From contig SCQL01000029.1 of NCBI GenBank assembly GCA_004299235.1, forward strand, positions 31,678 through 95,677: a stretch of DNA of 64,000 nt, read 5' to 3'. The position numbers and the translations under genes are program-made. Shown here piece by piece: positions 8,543 through 16,475 of the stretch. The notes beneath the pieces were generated by a model. The model saw only the letters and a list, made by a program, of their open reading frames with translations, was not told the origin of the DNA and ran no database searches. Source of the stretch: a bacterium. Lineage in GTDB: Bacteria > Chloroflexota > Dormibacteria > Dormibacterales > Dormibacteraceae. Each line of letters starts with the position of its first letter. The first letter of the stretch is position 1.

Positions 8543-10085
8543 AACCTCCTTGTTCGAACTCTGGCAAAACAAAAAGCGCGCCAAACGGTTCGCGATATGC
8601 GATCTCGCTGATCTCTCCGTTTCGCACCGTGAGTCGCTCGAACACAGCCGAGTTGTAGAGTTTGCGAGTGCGGCCGTTGGCCGACCGATACGCCTTTCCG
8701 CAATTGGTGGCGAACTTGAAGGCTATGGCGAGCACCTCCTGCCATTCGGCCAGTGACGCCTCGACGCTCTTGAGCCGCTCCTCGACCTCGCGAATCTCGC
8801 TCCCAATCCGTTGCTGCTCGCTGCGCAGTAGTGCTACGTCGATCGCACCCGCGTAGTAGGCCTCGAGTAGCTTCCGTCGTTCCGTCTCGACCTTGGCCAG
8901 CTTGCGGGTGAGGAACTCGCGCTCGCTGGCGTTGCGGTCCTGGCGGGCGATGATCTCCGCCTCCATGGATGCGCGCAGACGCTTGGCCCACTCGGGCGGG
9001 AGCTGGACGCGTTGGTAGAGCTCCTCGACCTGGCGCTCCAGCTTTTCGGCGGCGATGTAGGCCTCTTTGCAGCCGGTGGGACGCCGGCGGTCTTTCTGGC
9101 CAAGACAGAAGAAGTAGAGATAGCGGCCCTTCGAGCGTTGAAGAGAAAGACCCCGGCCGCAGACTGCGCAGTAGAGGAAGCCTTTCAGATAGTGCGCGTG
9201 GCGGATCTCGCGGGTCCAGCGGCCGGAACGGCTGGCGAATAGGTCTTGGACTCTGAAGAACGCCCTGGAGTCCACCAGAGGCTCGTGGAGGCCCTTGTAC
9301 TCGACTCCCTGCCACTCCACCAGCCCGGCGTAGAACTTGTTGGTCAGCAGCCAGGTCAAACCGTGCATGGTGATGGGCATGGCCGGGTAATCCTTGCGGC
9401 CCCGGTTGGTCAGACCGCGTGCGCGCAGCTCTTCTAGCAGTGCCTCCAAGGTGTGGTCGCCAGTTGCGTAGAGATTGAAGGCGAGCCGAACCAGCTCCGC
9501 CCGCTCGGGATCGGGAGCCACGTAGGAGATGCGCCGGCCGCCGGCCCATTCGCGCACGTTGATGTAGCCGAGCGGTGCACGATGAGTCCAGCCGCCCATC
9601 TCGACTTTTTGTTTCATCCCCTTCTTGACCTCGGCCGAAAGATTGGCCGAGTAGAACTCCGCCATCAGAGCGTGGATGCCTTCAACCAAACGTCCTGAGG
9701 CGGTCTCTTCCAGTTGCTCCTGGACCGAGACCAATCGAACGCCGCGCTGGCGCAGAGCAGCCCTCACGGCCAGGTGGTGGGCGGCATCGCGGGAGAATCG
9801 ATCCAGCTTGTGGACCACGACCACGTCGACGTCGCCCTGCTCGAAGATCCGCGCCAGCATGGCCTTGAACTGGGGCCGGTCGCCCGAGCGCTTGGAGGCC
9901 GAGTCGCGGTCGACGTACTCGTCGACCAGCGTCCAGTGCTGGTCGCGGATGTGCTGCAGGCAAGCCTCGCGCTGCGCCGGCAGCGAAAAACCCTCCTCGG
10001 TGAAGTCGCGCTGGGTCTGCTCCTCCGTGGAGACGCGGAGATAGATCACGCAACGCGGTGAAGGCGATGCCATAGACTCGCTCAT
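8478..10085 (-). CDS. large serine recombinase 1 (integrase of module A)
   Basis: A 535-residue protein beginning at an ATG (10085) with GGAGG eight bases upstream; longer in-frame starts have no ribosome site. The order is a resolvase catalytic domain with nucleophile Ser19 in YLRVSTEEQ, a recombinase domain (APLGYINVREW to the AELVRLAFNLYATG helix), a zinc-ribbon block (CAVCGRGLSL ... CLGQ), then a long coiled coil. It should integrate and excise the island at tRNA-Gly. The last 20 or so residues (LERETGFEPATS...) are translated from the antisense strand of the tRNA gene, so the C-terminus is supplied by the integration site. Confidence 0.92.
   Translation of the reverse strand: MSESMASPSPRCVIYLRVSTEEQTQRDFTEEGFSLPAQREACLQHIRDQHWTLVDEYVDRDSASKRSGDRPQFKAMLARIFEQGDVDVVVVHKLDRFSRDAAHHLAVRAALRQRGVRLVSVQEQLEETASGRLVEGIHALMAEFYSANLSAEVKKGMKQKVEMGGWTHRAPLGYINVREWAGGRRISYVAPDPERAELVRLAFNLYATGDHTLEALLEELRARGLTNRGRKDYPAMPITMHGLTWLLTNKFYAGLVEWQGVEYKGLHEPLVDSRAFFRVQDLFASRSGRWTREIRHAHYLKGFLYCAVCGRGLSLQRSKGRYLYFFCLGQKDRRRPTGCKEAYIAAEKLERQVEELYQRVQLPPEWAKRLRASMEAEIIARQDRNASEREFLTRKLAKVETERRKLLEAYYAGAIDVALLRSEQQRIGSEIREVEERLKSVEASLAEWQEVLAIAFKFATNCGKAYRSANGRTRKLYNSAVFERLTVRNGEISEIAYREPFGALFVLPEFEQGGLERETGFEPATSTLGRSRSTQ
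8527..8542 (+). repeat. attachment-site core in the tRNA 3' end (attL side)
   Basis: CCCGTCTCCCGCTCCA forms the 3' T-stem strand, acceptor strand and CCA of tRNA-Gly. Identical 16-mers occur at the scars ending at 23196, 24027 and 24453, and a one-mismatch copy ends at 24648. Read in antisense it encodes the E-R-E-T-G part of recombinase 1. Confidence 0.8.
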
Positions 10086-10129
10086 GTCTTGACCCTCCAT
10101 ATCAGGGTTGAGGCCACGGGGTCGGCCGT

Positions 10130-10423
10130 TCACGCGGCGCGACCCCACCTCTTTCGCCGCCGATTGTAGATCCCTACCGGGCGGTCTGCCGGTTTGGATA
10201 CCACTGCGGTAGAAGGAGCGATGCTCGGCTCTGCCGTCCGCTGCAGCGCGTATGCCTCCATTGCAGAAACGATCATGGCTCGTGCCAGGCGGCGCAACGA
10301 TTCGATGGCTTCATCGGACGGTAGGGGTTCAACGTCGGACCCCTGTGGGCTGTCGCGTAACAAGCCGCCATGCACGGGTCGAGCGCTCGACCCTCGCTGC
10401 TTTCCCGGCGAACCTTCCTTCAT
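10130..10423 (-). CDS. small hypothetical protein coupled to the replication-relaxation gene
   Basis: A 97-residue protein whose ATG overlaps the TGA of the upstream replication-relaxation gene (ATGA), so translation is probably coupled. It has one predicted helix (AIESLRRLARAMIVSAMEAYAL) and a basic C-terminus (NRRRKRWG). A gene in the same position with a similar helix follows the broken second copy of the relaxation gene at 19020-19250, which supports both being real. Function is unknown. Confidence 0.6.
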   Translation of the reverse strand: MKEGSPGKQRGSSARPVHGGLLRDSPQGSDVEPLPSDEAIESLRRLARAMIVSAMEAYALQRTAEPSIAPSTAVVSKPADRPVGIYNRRRKRWGRAA

Positions 10424-11694
10424 GCCACCTGACCGCCCCCAGGCCGGCGCTCCCACCATGCCGGCTTACCGATGCAATCGGCGATCGCTCGCTCGTTGGG
10501 TTGCATGGGCGGCAGTCGCCTGAACGGAATGCGCTTGCCGAGCTTGGTCACACTCAGCGGGGGCGGCTCGGCGGCACGGTTCTCGACCCTCAGCCAGATC
10601 GTGCCGAGCGGACCCCACCAGCGCAGGCGATCGGAGGTGGTGGTCCAGAAGCTGCAGCAGCTATCGCTACCGAAGTGGGGGCGTCCCTGCCAGATCGTGT
10701 ACTGCAGCTTGTCCTCGCGATCGTCGGTGGGCACCACGAAAAGCACGTGGTGCTGCTCGGCGTTGCGGAAGTGCTCGAAGTAGCCGACGTAGGAGGCGAT
10801 CTTCTGGCGCATCCGGCCCATCGACTCTGTCGCCCGATCCCACTCCAGGTCGAAGAGGATGCGTCCCGCGTCGGCTAGATAGACCCCGCAGCCGTCCGGC
10901 GTCGGCGTGGGCCATTTGTACTCGCGCGCCTTCTCGCGGCGCTCGGCTCGGACCTGCTCCTCGCCGTGCCAGAGCAGCAGCCCCTCGCTGGCCAGTTGCC
11001 GGCTGCGGCTGACCAGCGAGACGAAGAACTGGTTGGCCTCCAGGTCGTGAAGGGCGTGCCAGCAGTGGTCGCGGGCGTCGTGACTGCGCTCGACGTAGTC
11101 GCGCGGATTGTCACCGTGGCAGTCGGCGAGCACCCTGGCCCCCCGCGCTGAGATCAGGCACATGGAATGACGACGTCTGACGCCGGGGGTTTCGATGACT
11201 TTCCAGACGTAGACGAGTCCGAGATGCTTGAAGTGTTGCAGCCGGATCTGGCAGGAGCGGAGGCTGGGAAAGAAGAGTTCTGTGACCTGGAGCGTGTTCA
11301 GGTAGCGATAGTCGTATAGGACTTGGAGGATGACCAGGTCGCGTTGGGTCAGTGATCGGTGGAGTTTGCTGAGTTGAGCTTGTGAGGGACGAGCGTCGGC
11401 TTGGGGAGGAAGGTCTCGGAGGATGATCGGATGAGTTGAGAGGAGAGACCGTCCTGGTTCGCCGGGTGGCTCAGTTTGATCTTGGAAGGTGGGGTCCTCG
11501 TCTTTCGCTTCCTGAAGCGCAGGCCGCAACGAACCCCCAGAAGCGAAAGACGAAGCGAAATCGGGCACTTCCTCCGCCTTTTCCGCGGGAACGTCCTCGG
11601 CCTCTGGCTCCTCGTCGACGTCGCCTGATTTGTCATTGGGTTCCTCATCGTCGTCGTCCAGCGACTCGGAATGAGATGGCCTCATACTTGCCAT
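10420..11694 (-). CDS. replication-relaxation family protein
   Basis: A 424-residue protein. Residues 1 to about 95 are acidic and low-complexity (DDDDEEP, DEEPEAED). A winged-helix region follows (LTQRDLVILQVLYDYRYLNTLQVTELFF), then the conserved core with FDLEWDRATES and KIASYVGYF, typical of the replication-relaxation family found on actinobacterial integrative elements and plasmids. The family is thought to act in element replication or transfer; the reaction is not established. A second copy truncated at its N-terminus lies at 19247-19806, with the C-terminal third nearly the same. The gene is divergent from the HTH gene at 12039. Confidence 0.8.
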   Translation of the reverse strand: MASMRPSHSESLDDDDEEPNDKSGDVDEEPEAEDVPAEKAEEVPDFASSFASGGSLRPALQEAKDEDPTFQDQTEPPGEPGRSLLSTHPIILRDLPPQADARPSQAQLSKLHRSLTQRDLVILQVLYDYRYLNTLQVTELFFPSLRSCQIRLQHFKHLGLVYVWKVIETPGVRRRHSMCLISARGARVLADCHGDNPRDYVERSHDARDHCWHALHDLEANQFFVSLVSRSRQLASEGLLLWHGEEQVRAERREKAREYKWPTPTPDGCGVYLADAGRILFDLEWDRATESMGRMRQKIASYVGYFEHFRNAEQHHVLFVVPTDDREDKLQYTIWQGRPHFGSDSCCSFWTTTSDRLRWWGPLGTIWLRVENRAAEPPPLSVTKLGKRIPFRRLPPMQPNERAIADCIGKPAWWERRPGGGQVA

Positions 11695-11743
11695 CCCCTC
11701 TGGGTCTCAGCTCCATCAACGCGGTAAGGCCGGAGCCGTCGAC

Positions 11744-11772
11744 CGCACGCAGAGCGCACGCTGGGCGCACGC
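11744..11772. repeat. three iteron-like repeats CGCACGC at 11-bp period
   Basis: CGCACGC occurs at 11744-11750, 11755-11761 and 11766-11772, separated by AGAG and TGGG and followed by TGAG, so the period is exactly 11 bp. The array lies in the 344-bp gap between the divergent replication-relaxation and HTH genes, and suits an operator or a replication origin. The rest of that gap shows the palindrome at 11797-11815 and no gene I can support. Confidence 0.55.
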
Positions 11773-11796
11773 TGAGCTTGGGAGATGGTCGTGGAG

Positions 11797-11815
11797 GGGG
11801 CCGGAGTCCGGCCCC
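11797..11815. promoter_or_regulatory. perfect 9-bp palindrome in the divergent intergenic region
   Basis: GGGGCCGGA, one central G, then TCCGGCCCC. It sits 25 bp from the iteron-like repeats in the same intergenic region. It could be an operator half-site pair or a cruciform at an origin. No T-tract follows, so it is unlikely to be a terminator. Confidence 0.4.
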
Positions 11816-12038
11816 TCCTGCAAGACCGTAGGAGTCTCGAACGCTTGTCGCCGAGCGCCGTCGAAGGGAGCTCGAGAGCGGAGGTGGAGGGCGAAATCGC
11901 CTTCGGCCGACCCCGGTCTGGCCGCTCAGCTTTGCGCCGAGGGCCCTGGGTCAAAAGCCATGGGCGTCCCGACAAATGCTTCTATAGATACTAAGTGTGG
12001 ACGATTTGCGTCCTTCGCCTTGAAACTGCAAGCTGCAA

Positions 12039-12800
12039 ATGCGATCGCGACAGGTGAAGTTCAGACTGATCAAGCTCGACGTTGCGGCCAAGCGTGTGGG
12101 ATGCCACGTCGAGACGCTCAGGCTGCGGATCCGGAGCGGGAGATTGAAAGCCGTTCGGGGGCCGCACGGCGCCTACTTCATCTCGACTCGCTCCTTTCTG
12201 GGCCTTCGCGTGCGCAAGCCGCCGCCGTGGAAGCGGCGCCGCCCAACCGCTGAAGAGCGGGAAGCAGCCTGGGAGACGGCGGCGAAGAGACTGCGGCGGC
12301 AGTCGCGCGCCTTCGATGAACTCATCCCGTTTCTTGTCGCGCTGAAAGTGAAGCCTTCCCTGAAGACGCCCGCCCATCGACTCATTTGTGCCCACGGCCT
12401 CCGAGACCTTGGCTTCGGCGCGGCGGCGATTGCGGCGGAGCTGGGCGTGTCTACGCGTCACGCCCGGCGCTTGATTCGAGAGGACCTCGCCGGCCCTATC
12501 GCCGGAGCCGCCCATCGCTGGGCGCAGATCGAAGCGCGGCGATTGGTCCGCGAGCTGCGCGAAGGCCTCAAAGCAGAGGGGTTTCGTTTCCACCAGTGGG
12601 TGATGCGAGGCGATCGCGTGGCCGGTCCACCGACACATCGCGATCGCCCCAGGCCGGCCTTCAAACTGATCGCGCTGACCCGGGACGAGAAGATCTCGCT
12701 GCGAGCGGCGGGTCTTACCAATGACCAGATCTGGGCGATCGGCGTTATCGGCATCGGCTCGGACGAGCTGAATGAACTACAGCTTCATGGGCTTCCCTGA
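12039..12800 (+). CDS. DNA-binding protein with two helix-turn-helix segments (excisionase or element regulator candidate)
   Basis: A 253-residue protein. The N-terminus (DVAAKRVGCHVETLRLRIRS, then a short wing) looks like a MerR/excisionase-type HTH. A second HTH lies near residues 125-150 (GFGAAAIAAELGVSTRHARR). The middle and C-terminus are basic. Its place opposite the replication-relaxation gene, across an intergenic region with iteron-like repeats, suggests it controls excision or replication of the element. No ribosome site is strong at ATG 12039; GTG 12054 is an alternative start. Confidence 0.65.
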   Translation: MRSRQVKFRLIKLDVAAKRVGCHVETLRLRIRSGRLKAVRGPHGAYFISTRSFLGLRVRKPPPWKRRRPTAEEREAAWETAAKRLRRQSRAFDELIPFLVALKVKPSLKTPAHRLICAHGLRDLGFGAAAIAAELGVSTRHARRLIREDLAGPIAGAAHRWAQIEARRLVRELREGLKAEGFRFHQWVMRGDRVAGPPTHRDRPRPAFKLIALTRDEKISLRAAGLTNDQIWAIGVIGIGSDELNELQLHGLP

Positions 12801-12937
12801 CACGGCGTTGCCCTCGAAGGCGAGACGTGGCCACCGTTTCGTGCAACCTTGGCCGGTCGCTTGCCGAGCCACCGAGCTTGGAGCACGGCTCGCGACGCTC
12901 GCTAAGCGAGCAGTAATGCTCTTGAATAACCAACCGC

Positions 12938-12965
12938 TTGACAACACGCGGAGGAAATGTAAGCT
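12938..12965 (+). promoter_or_regulatory. candidate promoter of the Mau-like operon
   Basis: TTGACA (12938-12943), a 16-bp spacer, then TAAGCT (12960-12965), 43 bp before the MauE-like start. This 12801-13007 gap has no other supported feature. Confidence 0.45.
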
Positions 12966-13007
12966 CAGTTTGGCAACAGATGCTCGGGGAGTCAGCGGGG
13001 TGGCGGA

Positions 13008-13571
13008 ATGTTTAGCGGGTCGATGCTATTGGGACCCGTAGTCCCGATTACAGAAGGGCTGCAGCTCGCGACCGCGGCGATTAACTGTGTCGCGGCCGCA
13101 TTGTTGATCAGTGCTGGAGTGTCTAAGCTGGCAAGGCCAGACCCATTTCGTCACGCGCTGGAGGAGGTCGTCGGCCGAACCGGCCGGCTGGTTAGCCGGA
13201 CGTGGATTCGGCTCATTGCAGTTTTCGAAATCGTCGCAGGCGTTTCCCTGACGACCGCTCCATCGAGGGTGCCCGGAGCGGTTGCCGCAGGATGTCTTGG
13301 AATCTGTTTCGTGGTTTTGGGTGTGGCCGGGTCAATTCGTGGCAGTCGACTGCCCTGCGGTTGCTTTGGCGCTACTAACGGAAGGCGCCCGTTTGGATGG
13401 GTCAACGTTGTGAGCGGCGCATTCTTCATCCTGCTCCTGCTGACCAACCTGCTGCAGAGCGTCGTGGTCCAGACGGTGCCGAGCCTTTACCTGGTCTCAA
13501 TCGCGATCGTCGGTTGGACATTTTGGGTTCACCGCGGCCTAGTGGGTGGTGTCCTCGTCCGCCGTGCTTAG
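13008..13571 (+). CDS. MauE/DoxX-like redox membrane protein
   Basis: A 187-residue protein with about four membrane segments. It shows the MauE-type N-terminal block (SAGVSKLARPDPFRHAL) and the LPCGCFG motif with Cys117 and Cys119. MauE proteins are needed for disulfide formation in the cysteine-rich small subunit of methylamine dehydrogenase, and relatives work with thioredoxin-like partners. Here the next gene is such a partner, followed by a 12-cysteine Tat substrate. It is the first gene of a co-directional cargo operon. Confidence 0.82.
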   Translation: MFSGSMLLGPVVPITEGLQLATAAINCVAAALLISAGVSKLARPDPFRHALEEVVGRTGRLVSRTWIRLIAVFEIVAGVSLTTAPSRVPGAVAAGCLGICFVVLGVAGSIRGSRLPCGCFGATNGRRPFGWVNVVSGAFFILLLLTNLLQSVVVQTVPSLYLVSIAIVGWTFWVHRGLVGGVLVRRA

Positions 13572-13597
13572 CACCGAAAGAGCGAGGTGATGGGACT

Positions 13598-14161
13598 GTG
13601 ATCGATTTGCTGTTCGCGTTCGTGCTCCTCTTCATGGCGGCAGCAATTGTCGTGCTCTTCGCCATGCTTGGTGAACTGGCTTCGCGAATTCCCCAGCCTG
13701 CGCGGCTTCATTCGGGACCTTCGATCAAGCCGGTTGAAGGTGCACGCATCGGACATGTGGCCTCCTGGTGGCCGACGCAACTGGCATACCTCAAGGAAGC
13801 TCGAGACGGTGTGCTCTTGGTATTGAGTAGCGCATGTGCCAGCTGTGAGGAGATTGGAGTGCAGTTTCGGAAAAGTGAGGATCCGCGCATAAGCGGATTC
13901 GGAATCCTCATGTCATGTGGAAACATCGAGTCCGGCCACGACTTCATTGCACGGCACGGACTGAGCAAGGCCAGTTCCTACATCGATAAGGGAGGTGAAT
14001 GGGTTCGAGGTGAATTCAACGTAATGATGAGTCCGGTAGCCCTCTTCTTCAGGGAGGGTCGCCTGCAAACGGCGCTTGTATTCGATGACCTGGATGCGCT
14101 GCACAAGCTAACCGATGACGGCCAATCGCTTTATCCGATTCCTACCGTTGCGAACGTATGA
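13598..14161 (+). CDS. membrane-anchored thioredoxin-like protein (MauD-like)
   Basis: A 187-residue protein starting at GTG 13598 with an AGGTGATGG ribosome site; a nearby ATG at 13590 is out of frame. One N-terminal membrane helix (residues about 2-24) is followed by a thioredoxin-like domain with a C-x-x-C site (Cys80-Ala-Ser-Cys83) and a cis-proline block (MMSPVALFF). It should act outside the membrane to form or isomerise disulfides, coupled to the MauE-like protein 26 bp upstream. MauD is the closest functional analogue by order and architecture. Confidence 0.8.
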   Translation: MIDLLFAFVLLFMAAAIVVLFAMLGELASRIPQPARLHSGPSIKPVEGARIGHVASWWPTQLAYLKEARDGVLLVLSSACASCEEIGVQFRKSEDPRISGFGILMSCGNIESGHDFIARHGLSKASSYIDKGGEWVRGEFNVMMSPVALFFREGRLQTALVFDDLDALHKLTDDGQSLYPIPTVANV

Positions 14162-14180
14162 AGTCAGGGAGCTTAGCGCT

Positions 14181-14492
14181 ATGAGTGATAGAGGTGGCCT
14201 CGCGAGCGTATTCGACGAAAGACCTCCGCGCCGGAAGTTCTTGACATGGTTAGGTGCCGGAGGGTTGGCAGCGGCTGCAGGACTGTTCGGTCACACAGGC
14301 ACCGTGCAGGCGTCATGCGGGCTAGCGTGTTGCAATCTGATCTACTGCCCGCCAAACGAAAGCATCTCCGCCTGTATGAACTACCCCGGCAGCTACACGT
14401 GGATCTGCAACCAGGATCAGTGCCAATCGTGCTACTGCTGCGAGGACTGGCACGGTCATTCCGCCCAGAGTTGTTCCAGTCCGGGGTGTTGA
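14181..14492 (+). CDS. Tat-exported 12-cysteine mini-protein (MauA-like central region)
   Basis: A 103-residue protein starting at ATG 14181 with AGGGAG upstream. The N-terminus has a twin-arginine motif (RRKFLTWLG, Arg17-Arg18), a hydrophobic stretch and a VQA cleavage site before Ser45. The mature part of about 59 residues holds twelve cysteines (46, 50, 51, 56, 65, 76, 81, 84, 86, 87, 98, 103) and two tryptophans (74 and 90). From memory, its YCPP block and closely spaced cysteines resemble the centre of the methylamine dehydrogenase light chain, which also has twelve cysteines, but it is about half the length and the tryptophan spacing differs, so a TTQ cofactor is doubtful. Confidence 0.75.
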   Translation: MSDRGGLASVFDERPPRRKFLTWLGAGGLAAAAGLFGHTGTVQASCGLACCNLIYCPPNESISACMNYPGSYTWICNQDQCQSCYCCEDWHGHSAQSCSSPGC

Positions 14493-14507
14493 CCCGAGCC
14501 CTCAAGC

Positions 14508-14585
14508 ATGAGTACCACGAGCTGGACGGCGGTCTCGTTAGCGGTCGGGGTTGTCGGCGCGGCACTGCAAGCCTTCAGTCCTTGA
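14508..14585 (+). CDS. possible 25-residue single-helix membrane microprotein
   Basis: ATG 14508 to TGA 14585 encodes a short peptide with one hydrophobic helix (AVSLAVGVVGAALQAF). It fills the 102-bp gap between the cysteine-rich gene and the next membrane gene, and its stop overlaps that gene's TTGAGG ribosome site. No clear ribosome site precedes it, so this may be chance. Confidence 0.25.
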   Translation: MSTTSWTAVSLAVGVVGAALQAFSP

Positions 14586-14594
14586 GGTCTGTCG

Positions 14595-15191
14595 ATGACT
14601 GGCGTGGCCAGCCCAATGCTTAAAGCCTTTCCTGCCCGCGGCGTCAGGTTTGTGACCGGCCTGTTAGTTGGGGGCGTGGCTGCGGGTTTGCTTCTATCGC
14701 TCGCCGTTTATCTGATTGGTTCCAGCGCGGTAGCCCTTCTACCGAGCCGCAACAGATTGCTCATTGTCGCTGGCATCGCCATGACGTTGGGTATTGCAGA
14801 TGTTATCGGCCGCACGCCTTCTATCAATCGCCAAGTACCGCAACGTATGGTGCGGTCGGTGCCTGCAGGCTTTCTTGGGCTGACGTATGGATTCGATCTC
14901 GGCCTTCTGTTCACGACCCAGAAGACGACATCTCTGATTTGGCTTGCAATCGCAATGGCACTCCTCCTCGAGCCCGCTTCGTCTCCTCTCATTTTGCTGG
15001 CAATTGCGTTAGGAGCCGCGGGCATCGTGGTGCTTGTTAGCTTCATCCTGAACGGAGATATGGCCCGAATCGAGGGGCCGCTACTGATTAACGGCCGCCA
15101 CCTAAGCGTCGTAGATCATATTCGGAAGGGAACAGGCCTCCTCATCCTTGCGACCGTTCCAATTCTGGCGTGGCAGGCGCTCATTGCGTAG
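14595..15191 (+). CDS. six-helix membrane protein of the Mau-like operon
   Basis: A 198-residue protein with about six hydrophobic segments; ATG 14595 follows TTGAGG. The middle has a polar loop (TPSINRQVPQRMVRSVPAGF) followed by GLTYGFDLGLLFTTQ, somewhat like the pore region of small electron-transfer membrane proteins. Its position suggests a MauF- or CcdA-type role supplying the thioredoxin-like partner, but I do not recognise the family. Confidence 0.6.
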   Translation: MTGVASPMLKAFPARGVRFVTGLLVGGVAAGLLLSLAVYLIGSSAVALLPSRNRLLIVAGIAMTLGIADVIGRTPSINRQVPQRMVRSVPAGFLGLTYGFDLGLLFTTQKTTSLIWLAIAMALLLEPASSPLILLAIALGAAGIVVLVSFILNGDMARIEGPLLINGRHLSVVDHIRKGTGLLILATVPILAWQALIA

Positions 15192-15584
15192 GTGGTACAT
15201 GTGCCTGATCACGATGATCAGACTGGAGGTTGCGTAGTTATTACACGTTTCGAGTGTCGCACGTTGCCGCGTCTGTTGTACCTGGTGTTAAGACACTCAG
15301 CTACTAAGCGGGCTGTCAGAAGGAGCGCAAAAGGCTATGTGGGCAGCAGAGCCATCGTCGACTGGCGCCAACGAACCCTGATGAGTGTATCGCTCTGGCG
15401 GAGCGTCGCATCCATCTTTTCAATGGGTGAGGTCCAGGAGCACGTAGTCGCAGCTCGCTTGCCACGGAGACTTGGAATCGCTACGACGTGCGGTATCTAC
15501 ACGTTCGCCGGCGATTGGCGGACCGTGATGTTTGGCACCGTCACTGAAGCCCACTCACCCTTGGAACTAATCAGGAATGAATAG
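15192..15584 (+). CDS. dimeric alpha/beta-barrel protein (ABM/DUF3291-like), function unknown
   Basis: A 130-residue protein starting at a GTG directly after the upstream TAG, so probably coupled. The segment MSVSLWRSVASIFSMGEVQEHVVAAR and the C-terminal CGIYTFAGDWRTVMFG follow the strand-helix pattern of antibiotic-biosynthesis-monooxygenase-like barrels. It may be an oxygenase or a structural relative. Its place in the same run as the Mau-like genes suggests a part in the same system. Confidence 0.5.
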   Translation: MVHVPDHDDQTGGCVVITRFECRTLPRLLYLVLRHSATKRAVRRSAKGYVGSRAIVDWRQRTLMSVSLWRSVASIFSMGEVQEHVVAARLPRRLGIATTCGIYTFAGDWRTVMFGTVTEAHSPLELIRNE

Positions 15585-15622
15585 TCACGGAATCCCGACG
15601 TGGTTGTTAGGAGGACAGCACG

Positions 15623-15901
15623 ATGACATCACCAACTGATAGAGGGAACGTAATCGTCCGCAACGAGTCAGATGGCACTACAACTGTCATGCTCTGCGCG
15701 GGCTTCCGCGCCGGTAAGCCAGTCGACGTTTTTGCAATCCACTCCCACGTGGCATCTGTGGAGATCCAAGACGGCATAAGCCTCCGACGGCTTCCTGGAG
15801 GTGGAGCTGACAGCTACACGGACGACATCGTGCAGGTTTACCGCGACGACGATGGCACCGTGCGTGTGCAGTCGCCCGGCGCTGGGCTGTTTCCTGGATA
15901 G
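15623..15901 (+). CDS. small hypothetical beta-rich protein
   Basis: A 92-residue protein with a good GGAGG ribosome site. It looks beta-rich (VIVRNESDGTTTVMLC, DDIVQVYRDDDGTVRV), with no signal peptide or membrane segment. I do not recognise a family. It lies in the Mau-like operon just before a lipoprotein gene. Confidence 0.55.
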   Translation: MTSPTDRGNVIVRNESDGTTTVMLCAGFRAGKPVDVFAIHSHVASVEIQDGISLRRLPGGGADSYTDDIVQVYRDDDGTVRVQSPGAGLFPG

Positions 15902-15926
15902 GACGGAGGTCTTTCGAGGTTCTCGT

Positions 15927-16421
15927 TTGAGGTATCAATACTGGCTGGCACTCCTGGCTGCTCCACTGCTGGTTTGCTGCTCTGGCAATCCAAGCTCGAC
16001 GCTGACTCCCTCGAAGGTGATGATGAATGACAGTTGTGGGGCGACACCGATATACAAGGGAGGAATGCCTGACTGGATTCGCCACCAGCTTGGGTCATCT
16101 GCTTCGAATGACTCGGTCATCTATGTCGTTGCCTCACCCTCGGACGCGGCAGGCATCCTGTTTGGCTATCCGCTACGTGCTGGCCATCCCACGAACCCCA
16201 ATAACAAAATCCTTTGGTTGGTGAACGGCTTGCCGACCGGCCCTGCCCTCGAGATCAGTGGCAATGCAGCCGACTCGTCGGTCGCAAATGTTCGACAGGA
16301 AGTGCCATTTATCGCAAGTGGACAGGGCCCCTCAATAGTTGACCTTCCAGCAGCCGGTTGCTGGCACCTACAGCTATCTTGGTCCGGTCACACAGCTGCG
16401 GTCGACGTTCCATACCACTGA
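15927..16421 (+). CDS. predicted lipoprotein, unknown function
   Basis: A 164-residue protein read from TTG 15927, with GAGG about eight bases upstream. The N-terminus (YQYWLALLAAPLLVCC) is a signal peptide ending in a lipobox, so it should be lipid-anchored outside the membrane. The C-terminus (AGCWHLQLSWSGHTAAVDVPY) resembles beta-domains of exported lipoproteins. It is the last gene before the first attachment scar and probably the end of the cargo operon. Confidence 0.55.
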   Translation: MRYQYWLALLAAPLLVCCSGNPSSTLTPSKVMMNDSCGATPIYKGGMPDWIRHQLGSSASNDSVIYVVASPSDAAGILFGYPLRAGHPTNPNNKILWLVNGLPTGPALEISGNAADSSVANVRQEVPFIASGQGPSIVDLPAAGCWHLQLSWSGHTAAVDVPYH

Positions 16422-16475
16422 GGCCATCGAAACGGCCGCGTTCCCGGTCCGCCTTCCAGACTGATTTCCGAGGTG

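Noticed and set aside
12772..13041. An 89-residue frame between the HTH gene and the MauE-like gene
   Set aside because: It overlaps both neighbours, contains the promoter and ribosome site of the next operon and has no recognisable feature.
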